Source of the DNA: Leuctra nigra
Lineage: Eukaryota; Arthropoda; Insecta; Plecoptera; Leuctridae
Assembly: GCA_934045905.1 (NCBI GenBank)
Contig: OW203770.1
Location: forward strand, 682,001 to 746,000
Direction of reading: 5' to 3'
Length of the DNA stretch: 64,000 bases
Part shown: in pieces, positions 33,842 through 42,767 of the stretch
Numbering within the stretch: the first letter of the stretch is position 1
How the letters are laid out: every line of letters begins with the position of its first letter
Notes under the pieces: generated by a model
Told to the model about the DNA's origin: nothing
The model's database searches: none
The model's input: only the letters and a program-made list of their open reading frames with translations
Translations under genes and position numbers: made by a program

Positions 33842-34056
33842 GTACACTCGACAATTCATAAAACGGTATTTGAAAGAAATGGATTGTCTGAAAAACATGT
33901 GATGGCATCATCTGATGAAGTCTATGCTTACTCGTCATCTAACTCTATTAGGTGAGCTCTGATTTCATTGATAATAACGAGGATTGATTGGCAATGAACC
34001 TGACCAGCAACCAATCTGTTTCGTTCAAATACCGTTTTATGAATTGCCGAGTGTAC
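33842..34056. mobile_element. Fold-back MITE family C, copy 2
   Basis: GTACACTCGACAATTCATAA at the left, TTTATGAATTGCCGAGTGTAC-type inverse at the right. It encloses GTGATGGCATCATCTGATGA, shared with copies 1 and 3. Sequence from 34057 to 34662 holds no recognisable gene; part is probably the SZRD1 3' UTR. Confidence 0.85.
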
Positions 34057-34662
34057 CAATTAAATACCTACCCTTCGATGAATTCGTTGATTATCTTCAG
34101 CCAGGTTCTCCAAGTCTGTAGACGAACACATTTCACACACTTATTTCGGATGCACGAAGGCTCGCTTATCAACGCGTTACACCGAGCGTTTTCCTACCTA
34201 CTCAAATATCTGGATACATTAGTTTTCGAGCATGGAAAAAGTAAATTGTACAAATCAGTTTATAGATATAGTATAGTTTTTATTTCCAATTGCATTGTCA
34301 CAGCATTGTTAATTAAAATAAGAGCTATTAATAAGGTAGGTAGCAATATAATTACGTAGAGTATGATGCTTTAAATATAATAACCTCGTTATTTACACCC
34401 CGTGCAAAGTATTACGCTCCAGACATCATCGCACAGTTCAAATTCAATACACGACTAAAACAAACCCGAGAACTTAATCAACGAAATATTACGCTAGCTA
34501 TACAGGACGTAAAAACGTTCCGGACTGAACTAACTGTAGAAACAACGTACTTAGTTAAATAAAAATCAACAAATTAGATTAAAATAAACAGTTTGAGATC
34601 TGTGATAAACACTGTCATTCTTCAGGCACTTCACAGCAAAGTCACTAAGCGGTTATTTCCGG

Positions 34663-35494
34663 TTACCTCCGCACGTTGAAGCCTTTCGTTCCATCGGGTC
34701 CACGAGGCAAGCGGATTATATTCGCCGCTTCTTCCGTCCGCAAAGACTCCATCTTGTTTTGGATGCGTTGTATTCGGTCGTCCGTGGACTCGACGGTGGA
34801 TTCCTCGGGGCTTCGCGCCTCGCCTAAGATCCTGAGTCGAGCTTGGGCGTATTCCTGCTCGCGTTGCTGAAGCGTTTTGATTGGCTGCTTAGGTCTGCTG
34901 TCACCGTTGACGAGAGGGTCGCGAGGATTGCTCGGAGAATCTCGCGGCGGTCGTTTGAGTATTTTTACGCCTTGGCCGGGATGAAATAGTCTACTGGGCT
35001 GCATGATGATGGGTCCGTTTTTAGTAACAGAGCTGTGGGTAACAAATCACATACCATTGTAATTAACAATTAAATAATAAATGGGCTAAAATTAACAGCT
35101 GACATCATGAACCTATTTAAAACTAGCTTAGCAGAGTTCACAAATCGCCAATTTACCTCATGATTTCAGGCTCGTCCGGTGAACTATCCGGTAAGACTAT
35201 ATTTCTGTCCAGGAGCTGAAAACAAGACAATTTTGAATTATTTTGGGACAAAATACGTCGCAAAATGTCGGCCGAAGGCAAAAATAGACCCACTAAAATG
35301 AGCACAAACTAGAGGATGGCCTGTCCTTTAAATCACCACAAGATATGTGAACAATGTCAACGCTGCCTTCTAACAGAACTTAGAGTGTCATGTTTTGCTT
35401 TCTTTAATTTTTTGGTATTATTTACCCCAGATTCTTCGATATCCTCCCAATTATCTAGAACATCACACTCCCCGCTGGCAACTTTTTCAGCCAT
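34663..35494 (-). CDS. SZRD1: SUZ domain-containing protein 1
   Basis: Exons 35494-35426, 35215-35157 and 35032-34663 join (phases 0 and 2) to 165 residues; the human protein has about 152. Exon 1 encodes MAEKVASGECDVLDNWEDIE, like the acidic start of the family. VKILKRP at about residues 65-71 and REQEYAQARLRILGEA at 100-115 are the SUZ domain, which contacts RNA in related proteins. LPRGPDGTKGFNVRR at 151-165 is the SUZ-C motif at the extreme C terminus. All splice sites are GT..AG (two GTAAAT donors). It is head-to-head with TTC36, start codons 201 bp apart. The family is small, conserved and basic at its C terminus; its exact cellular role is poorly defined. Confidence 0.93.
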
Positions 35495-35695
35495 ATTTGA
35501 TTTCCTTCATCAGTCAACAAACCGGATAAGGAAACACCAACATCGAAACACGAAACATTTGCTTTTTTTATTTTGGTACTATTGGACAACTGTCAAAAAT
35601 ATTTTCAAGGTGAACAACCGCGGGAAAGTCAAGGTAAACAAGGCAACATGTTTATCACGTGCCTTCCGTGCCTTCAAGCAACAAATTCCACAATT
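35495..35695. promoter_or_regulatory. Shared promoter region, SZRD1/TTC36
   Basis: 201 bp between divergent start codons, so both 5' UTRs and the core promoter must lie here or overlap the genes. A CACGTG E-box lies at 35656-35661, about 35 bp before the TTC36 start. No TATA box is evident. Confidence 0.6.
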
Positions 35696-36305
35696 ATGGC
35701 AAACGAAAACGACAAAGCAATATTAAATAGTATTTTCAACCCTTTTCTTCCCCTGGGAGAAAGTTCATACGAGGAAGAACTTCCAGAAAGTCTGACAGGT
35801 AAGAAAATTCGAGAAAACAACGCAAATAAAGAGCAATTTTAACTCTGCCTTACTTTTAGATGAAGAAGTCCCCTCGGAGGCCACCGAGAAATCTCGCCAA
35901 CTGGAAATCGAAGCCATGAAAGCCACCGAATCAGGTGAATTCGACATGGCAATCGGTTTATTCTCTCTCGCGATCGACTTGGCACCGAACCGTGCTTCAC
36001 CCTTCAACAATCGAGCGCAGACTCACCGTCTGAAAGGCGACGAGAACACAGCGATTTTGGACTTGAATCGAGCCATCGAGCTGAGTAACGGGCGAGGGAG
36101 GTCGGCGTGTCAGGCGTTGTGTCAGAGAGGGCTGCTACGAAGGAAGGTGGGAGAAGAGGTCGGAGCGAAAGAGGACTTTACGACCGCCGCGAGGCTGGGG
36201 AGCGGATTCGCCAAGAGCCAGCTGGTCGAGATGAATCCGTATGCGGCGCTTTGCAACCAGATGCTGAGTCAGGTCATTGGCAAGCTGAGAGACGTCCCTT
36301 CGTAA
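35696..36305 (+). CDS. TTC36: Tetratricopeptide repeat protein 36
   Basis: Exons 35696-35798 and 35860-36305 (61-bp intron, phase 1) give 182 residues; human TTC36 has 189. The N terminus MANENDKAILNSIFNPFLPL matches the family's (N)DQAVLQAIFNP pattern, which decides the start. TPR-type helices follow at about residues 48-153 (AIDLAPNRASPFNNRAQTHR, DLNRAIELSNGRGRSACQ, AARLGSGFAKSQL). NPYAALCNQML near the C terminus is a family signature. Two ATGs further upstream (35573 and 35648) are in frame with no stop between, so a longer N terminus is possible but not supported by homology. TPR proteins act as protein-binding scaffolds, often with HSP70. A LINE starts 180 bp after the stop. Confidence 0.95.
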
Positions 36306-36486
36306 TTCACTTCAATAGTCCGGCCGGTTTAATTAAAAACTAAGCGAAACAAAAATAGTTTCAAAATAACTATTTTACTTTCAAAAACTGTAATTTGCAA
36401 TATTGACTTTTTCTTTGTCTATTCAGAAACTAATATCTTTCAAAACTTCTAAGCTCGAAGAGTAAATTCCCTTTTGCATAAATATT

Positions 36487-39475
36487 AAATGGAAAGGTAG
36501 AAGAAATGATAGATGTGATGGTTGAAAGGAAGTTATTGTTTCTAGGGCTAAGTGAAGCAAAGTGGAAAGGAAGTGGTTCGAAGGACTTGAGAAATGGCTT
36601 TAAGCTGTGGTGGTCTGGTGGCTTGGAGGGAAGGAATGGAGTGGCGGTAGTAGTGAGTCCGAAGGTTAGTGACTTTGTGGTGGATGTGAAGTGTCACAGC
36701 GACAGGTTGATGTCACTGATATTGAAGGCAAGTGACAAGATGACAGTGGAGGTTGTGCAGGTGTACGCACCACAGGCAGGTCGAGCAGTGGAAGAGAAAG
36801 AGAGTTTTAGTGAGGAAATAGAAAAGGTATTGGAGAGATCAAAGTATGAATTAATTGTGATGGGAGACTTTAATGCGAAGGTAGGGAGTGACAGAAAGGG
36901 CTATGAGGAGGTGCTGGGGAAGTATGGGGTAGACGAGAGAAACAGAGATGGGGAGAGGCTGCTGGATATGTGTAGAAGAAATCAACTGAAAATAGGCAAC
37001 AGCTGGTTTCAGAAGAGAAGAAGCCATTGTATAACAAGATACGGCTACGGTGAGGACAGATCGGAGTCCGTGATAGATTACATCTGTGTGGGGGACAGCT
37101 TGAGGCAGAGCATCATAGACATCAAGGTATGCCCAGCCGTTTCACTCGACAGTGACCATCGACTGCTCGAGTGCACGCTCAGGATCGATGTGCAGAAACC
37201 AGTAGTGACTGTCTCACATAAGAGAATCAAAGGATGGAAACTACAGGACCCCGCGGTGAAGAACGAATTCAGAAATAAGATCAAGAACAGAGTGCCTGTT
37301 GGAGAGTTGAGGGATGTGGAAGAAGAATGGCAGGAGTTCAAGAATGCTATAGTAGCTGGGGCTGAACAATTGTGTGGAAGAGCAGGTGGAAGAAGGAAGG
37401 AGAAGGAGACAAGATGGTGGAACAACAGAGTAAAAGTTGCTGTGAAGGAGAAAAGACTAGCATGGCAGAAGTACGAATTAGACAGATCGTTAGAAAGTAA
37501 ACATCAGTACAGAATATGCAGAAGAAATGTGGCATGCATTGTAGAAGAAGAGAAGGACAAATCAATGGAGGAGTTAGCAGACAAGTTGGTGGAAGATTTT
37601 AATGGCAACAAAAAGATGATCTATGGACTAGTCAAGGAAAAAAGGGGAACTCGAGACGATCTAAAGAGTATGAAGAATGACAAGGGTGATCTGATAAGTG
37701 ATGTAATGAAGATAAACCAGATGTGGGGGAAGTATTTTGAGAATCTTTTAAATGTAAAAAAGGATCTTAATGTATCAATGGGTGAAGAAGAGCTGCAGAT
37801 TGGAAGTGAAATGGAAGACAGTGAGATGGAGGAAGATCTTTGTGATGCAGAAGTAACTAGAGCCATGCGGGAAATGAAGAATGGTCGTGCGCCTGGTATT
37901 GATGAGGTTACCATAGAAATGGTAAAAGCTGCAGGGGAGGATGGTAGAAGATGGCTTTGTAGAGTGATCCGAGCAGCATGGAAACAAAAGAGAATTCCAG
38001 TTGATTGGGAAAAGGGGATTATTGTTCCCCTTTTTAAGAAAGGAGATCGAAGGAAATGTAATAATTACCGGGGTGTGACCTTACTCTGTCAGTGTGCGAA
38101 GTTGTTTGAGAAGATAGTGGAACGGAGATTGAAGAATTATGTTGAAGAGGGGTTGCGAGAAGAACAGTATGGATTTCGGAGAGGGCGATCGACAATAGAC
38201 GCAATTTTCACAGTGCGACAGATGATGGAGCAGCAGTGGGAGAGGGGGCAGGAAATGCATATGGCTTTCTTGGACTTGGAGAAGGCGTATGACAGGTTGC
38301 CAAGGGAAATAGTTTGGGAGTGTTTGGTGAAGAGAGGAATAGGCAAGGACTTGGTTGAGCGGATCAAATGTATGTATCAGAACAGTGTGAGTTGTGTGCA
38401 GTCGGGAGTGGGGAGATCGGAATGGTTTAGTATTAGTGAAGGGCTTCGGCAAGGGAGTGTGTTGTCACCAACACTGTTCATCATAGTAATGGACGAGTTG
38501 TTGAAGAAAGCAGAGCCGAATGAGGGGATCGATACTCAAACGTTGATTTATGCGGATGATGTGGTGGTGTGGGGAGAAACTAGGGAGGAAGTGCAGTTAA
38601 AGATTGATAAGTGGAGTGAAGAGACAGAGAAGATGGGTTTGAGAATAAGCGAAGAGAAGAGTGAAGTAATGACAATGGAAAGAAAGAAGCTTAAACACGG
38701 TCATGCTAGGATCAAGCTTGGAGAGGGATGGTTGAAGGAGGTGGAAGAGTTTAAGTATCTGGGTAGCCTGCTCACCAACAAGGCTAAAGTAGACAGAGAA
38801 ATACAAGAAAGAAGAAAGAAAGCAGAGGCATTTTATCAAGCAGTGAGGAAGTTGCTGTGGAATGAGAAGTTTCCACAAGTCTGCAAGATCATTATGTACA
38901 AGATGTATTTCCTGCCAATTCTAACATATGGGGCAGTGACGTGGTCAGCAGGTGGAAAGGAAATGAATCAGCTACAGGCAGCTGAGATGAAGTTTTTGAG
39001 GAGTGTGAAGGGGGTGACAAGAATGGATAGGATCCAAAGTAGGAAGATAAGAAAAGAGCTTGGGGTTGAAAGATTGGTGTTCAAGCTGGGAAGAGAGAGG
39101 CTTAGGTGGTTCGGCCACATGAAGAGGATGGGAACCGATAGAGTGCCAAGGCGGGTGTTTGAAGCGGCTACAGGGGGAACTCGGAGAGTGGGGCGACCAA
39201 GAGACAGGTGGATTGGACTGATCAAGGAGGATGTGTTGGAGAGAGGAGGAAGGTGGAGTGAGTTGGAGGCTGAGAGACAGTGGGAGGACAGAACATGGTG
39301 GAAGGAATTTGTGGAACAATTAGAAGTGGAAGAAGAAGAAGAGGAGGAAGAAGAGGAGGAAACGCCAGGCGTGGCCAGCCGGTTTCCAGGAGTCCTGCGG
39401 CCCTAGTGTTGGTGGGAATACCCACCCCCTGACCCATTAAATTGGAACCAGGGATGGATTATTATTATTATTAAA
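36487..39475 (+). mobile_element. LINE, 5'-truncated, same family type as 27822-32586
   Basis: Begins inside the endonuclease region (TAAATGGAAAGGTAGAAGAA corresponds to the LNGKVEE codons) and ends in a 3' UTR with GGAACCAG and ATT repeats. ORF1 and the first ~55 codons of ORF2 are missing. It is the source-type sequence for the fragments at 380-430, 2008-2125 and 6123-7230. It is transcriptionally parallel to TTC36 and may lie in or just beyond its 3' UTR. Confidence 0.93.
36506..39406 (+). CDS. LINE ORF2 (endonuclease partly missing, intact RT)
   Basis: 966 codons without a break. Endonuclease motifs present: SEAKWKG, VQVYAPQAGR, MGDFNAKVG, IDYICVGD and SDHRLL; the first endonuclease strand is lost to the truncation. 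Reverse transcriptase: FRRGRSTIDAIF, FLDLEKAYDRLP, EGLRQGSVLSP, YADD at residues 682-685. C terminus: RWFGHMKRMG...RRVGRPRDRW, then a run of glutamates. It is related to, but clearly a different subfamily from, the ORF2 at 27903-30884. The intact frame despite truncation suggests recent insertion. Confidence 0.9.
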   Translation: MIDVMVERKLLFLGLSEAKWKGSGSKDLRNGFKLWWSGGLEGRNGVAVVVSPKVSDFVVDVKCHSDRLMSLILKASDKMTVEVVQVYAPQAGRAVEEKESFSEEIEKVLERSKYELIVMGDFNAKVGSDRKGYEEVLGKYGVDERNRDGERLLDMCRRNQLKIGNSWFQKRRSHCITRYGYGEDRSESVIDYICVGDSLRQSIIDIKVCPAVSLDSDHRLLECTLRIDVQKPVVTVSHKRIKGWKLQDPAVKNEFRNKIKNRVPVGELRDVEEEWQEFKNAIVAGAEQLCGRAGGRRKEKETRWWNNRVKVAVKEKRLAWQKYELDRSLESKHQYRICRRNVACIVEEEKDKSMEELADKLVEDFNGNKKMIYGLVKEKRGTRDDLKSMKNDKGDLISDVMKINQMWGKYFENLLNVKKDLNVSMGEEELQIGSEMEDSEMEEDLCDAEVTRAMREMKNGRAPGIDEVTIEMVKAAGEDGRRWLCRVIRAAWKQKRIPVDWEKGIIVPLFKKGDRRKCNNYRGVTLLCQCAKLFEKIVERRLKNYVEEGLREEQYGFRRGRSTIDAIFTVRQMMEQQWERGQEMHMAFLDLEKAYDRLPREIVWECLVKRGIGKDLVERIKCMYQNSVSCVQSGVGRSEWFSISEGLRQGSVLSPTLFIIVMDELLKKAEPNEGIDTQTLIYADDVVVWGETREEVQLKIDKWSEETEKMGLRISEEKSEVMTMERKKLKHGHARIKLGEGWLKEVEEFKYLGSLLTNKAKVDREIQERRKKAEAFYQAVRKLLWNEKFPQVCKIIMYKMYFLPILTYGAVTWSAGGKEMNQLQAAEMKFLRSVKGVTRMDRIQSRKIRKELGVERLVFKLGRERLRWFGHMKRMGTDRVPRRVFEAATGGTRRVGRPRDRWIGLIKEDVLERGGRWSELEAERQWEDRTWWKEFVEQLEVEEEEEEEEEEETPGVASRFPGVLRP

Positions 39476-40279
39476 ATAATAATGAAAATAAAAATATCTT
39501 ATATATAATCTTCATCTAGCTGTTTTTGTTTTTTAATAAAGAGAATAACCAACTGATTTGAGGAAATGCCTAATCAAGTTTTATTTTAGTATCTTCAATC
39601 TTTTATAAGAAGTATTGAAGACATTCAAACCTACAACTTGAGAATAAATACAATCAATTTGAAATTCTTGAGTTTTGTAAACTCGCATTGTTTTGATATT
39701 TTTGTACCAAATATTCAGGAAGAACAATAAATGAACTCTCAACTGTAAGTTTGTTTGGAAGTCATTTATAATAATAATAATATTAATAATAGTATAGTAC
39801 AAGCAATGATACAGTACGTGATCTCTACCCAAGGAATGAGAGAGAAAGAGTATAGCATTCTCTAAACACCAACATAGATAGAAGCACTGCTGCTAAATGC
39901 CGGCGTTGCAATACATTGTGCATCGACGAGACTTCTGCCGTTGCGTCCGTTCAATCCCATCGTCCCCAAGACAAGCAATACTAATATCTAGTACAGATGA
40001 TATCCATTACCGAGGCTACAATTTGAAGTCATTTTCTATTAAATGATGATCAACAAGACTCAAAATGTAATTGGGAGTGATAGGAAATTGTAATTTGTGT
40101 TTAGCGACAGTAATCGCGAGGTTTTTAATCCTTCGTTGCGAAAATTTTTGACATTGAAAAAACATAGGTCGGTATTTTTGGATTTTGTCTACAAGTGGAC
40201 ATGATTCAAATATTTTTAAATTTAATATTGACATGAGCTTGATACAATATTAGAAAATAACTCCACACTGTTAAAATAT
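39476..40279. other. AT-rich stretch, nothing identified
   Basis: No gene. About 40060-40130 shares a diverged AATTGTAATTT...GCGA...TTTTTAATCC segment with 43510-43570, so some of it is repeated. Confidence 0.4.
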
Positions 40280-40487
40280 GTACACTTCATAAAACGGTAT
40301 TTGAAAGAAATGGATTGTCTGAAAAAAATGTGATGGCATCATCTGATGAAGTCTATACTTACTCGTCATCTACCTCTAGTATGTGAGCTCTGATTTCATT
40401 GATAATAACAAGGATTAATTGTCAATGAACCTGACCAGCAGCCAATCTGTTTCGTTCAAATACCGTTTTATGAATTGCCGAGTGTAC
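40280..40487. mobile_element. Fold-back MITE family C, copy 3
   Basis: GTACACTTCATAAAACGGTA at the left (a short internal loss against copy 2), GAATTGCCGAGTGTAC at the right. Otherwise close to 33842-34056. Confidence 0.85.
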
Positions 40488-40917
40488 CTATTGTCCTTTT
40501 AATTTGAAAAATAAACAGTTTTCTTTAAAAAAACATGTTTTTTTCAAGCTGGTTTTGGCTGCATGTAGACCCTATCGAGATAAACCCACCGTCAAAACAC
40601 TTGAAGCTTAACGAGAGGAAAGTGTCAAACAGACCACGAGATGTAACCGACGGCAACGGAAAAACAAAGTCTAAAGAAGTCTTAGTAAAAATAATCTCAT
40701 CTCTACATGTTCTATATATACCCATAATTTGTCACCTAAAACCCCCGTCATTCGATGTGGTCGGGCAAAAAACTCCACAAATGTGATAATATTCAGGAAA
40801 AATAGTCAGAAAATTGTCTGCATTTTTTAACAAATTAATCTGGCATACCATACGGTCACTACTAACAATTAGATACCTCAAATTCATTTTTGCTTCCTTT
40901 ATAAGTTTGGTAACTGG

Positions 40918-41127
40918 TTAATACAAGTAAACTATTCTTCTGTTGAACTTTCTCAAACTTTTATTGTGTTTTACAAACTAAAAACGATATTTCGCCTTCC
41001 CTTCGGAAGGCTTCTTCAGGTCGACCTGAAGAAGCCTTCCGAAGGGAAGGCGAAATATCGTTTTTAGTTTGTAAAACACAATAAAAGTTTGAGAAAGTTC
41101 AACAGAAGAATAGTTTACTTGTATTAA
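40918..41127. repeat. Perfect 210-bp palindrome
   Basis: Two 105-base arms match without mismatch and without spacer around GTCGAC (centre between 41022 and 41023). Outward from the centre each arm reads CCTGAAGAAGCCTTCC, GAAG, GGAAGGCGAAATATCG and then TTTTTAGTTTGTAAAACAC, ending TTGTATTAA. The GCCTTCC-GAAG-GGAAGGC hairpin between CTGAAGA and GAAA looks like a hammerhead ribozyme core. Confidence 0.95.
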
Positions 41128-42767
41128 ATTAGATACCTACTAGTCATACATTTAACATTGGATTTAATGATTGAAAGATCATAAAATAGTGACAGTATTG
41201 ACAATTGGCAGGAAAAAACTATTATTTTCAAACAAAATATGATTACAAACAGTTGTTTTCTGCATATTTCTGCTAAGACAGTCTACTCCAATTTGTAGTA
41301 ATTAACGCTCTGTTTTAAAAGTGAATCGAGAAAGGATCAGAAAACTTTCCGTAAAAATACAACATCTTGCTTGGATATTTTCCGACTTCTCTACGAATGT
41401 TTTCAATCAGAATTTCAGTAGTTTCCTCAAAACTGTAATTAACATTATATAATCTGGACAACAGAAAACGAACATTTAAAAGCAGACAGCTTATTCTTCA
41501 TTTTAGATTTGTAAAATACCATAAGTAACTGTTGCGAAAATCCATAAAAATATTCGCTGTTGGTAATTCGATATATTTTCGCCCAAGCACCAATTCTCTT
41601 CAATTGCATTCCCTCATGCTTTTTGTACGCAAATAAACGTCACGATGAACGCAAAACATCGAATGACGGAGTTAATAAATAAAACGCTGCGTCACGTCGA
41701 CGCTAGATTCCTCCCAGACAGTTCCCGGAACCTGCTAGTTCCTCGAGAACCTGCTAGTTCCTCGAGACCAGCCGGGAACTTGGCAAGCGACTTCGTCATT
41801 CATGATCGTCTAGAAAACAAGGAACTATTCACGCTAAATATTTCACAATCTAGGGATATATCCAACCTTGCACCAGTTAACATCAATATTCCATTCAATT
41901 CTATGACACATTTGTTTAAAAACATCAACAGTGACAAACCATTCATATAGATCAGTTTTACATTCGTTTCAAAATAAATATCATCGCTTTGGCCGAACTG
42001 TTGACATCAATGGAGCGGATATTTTATGTTTATTTAACCTTGACTCATGGCCTTCTAAAGTGCACTCTTGGATGGAATATAGAAGGCCGCAGAAAACATA
42101 AAGTTGATATTAAATTTGCATTATTTTCAGTCTTGATTTGCGAGTATTTGGAGAGTAATATTCATTTAGGATTTCTAAATCATGGTCGACTGTTAATTAT
42201 GGAAGTACATAAATTCAATAATAAACTTTAGGTTTAAAAAATTAAAATGCAAATCCAGGAAAGGTAAATCCACGTATTAGTGAAGAAACCCGTGAACTTT
42301 ATCTGCCGAACAAGCTTCTAACCGGACATTAATTTCGAATAAGTTCAACTGAAATGACTTTCTTCCACGATCCATCGCTGGCTACTGAGCATTTACATTG
42401 GTATCTTCATCATTTTCTAGACGCTTTTGACAGCCATAAGATGTACTACTGTTTAGATATACCTACATATCTATTCTTTACTATAGTATTATACAATGTT
42501 TGAAAATAAGAAGATATCGCAATTTCTCCCACTATTTTATCCATCTTGGGCCACTTTCTATCTTTTGAAAGACTTTCAAGTGAAAGCCCTTAATTTTCTT
42601 TACAATAAACGAAAAACAACACAAACAATCAGGTACTGAAGTTGTTTATAATTCTCCGAACATTCGAACGATGGAAATGTGGTTTCTAAAACACGTAATT
42701 TAGACAGTGACGAAGCCGCTTGCCACGGCTGTGTGCGGCTTCAGATCTGGTTCGAAGCGGTGCGTCG
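41128..42767. other. Intergenic stretch and SEC62 3' flank
   Basis: A 101-codon frame at 41645-41950 has no recognisable domain; it contains a short GAACCTGCTAGTTCCTCGAG tandem repeat, and I do not call it a gene. The part adjoining 42768 should be the SEC62 3' UTR. Confidence 0.4.

Noticed and set aside
41645..41950. 101-codon frame near the palindrome
   Set aside because: No recognised domain, contains a local nucleotide repeat, and length is within chance for this base composition.
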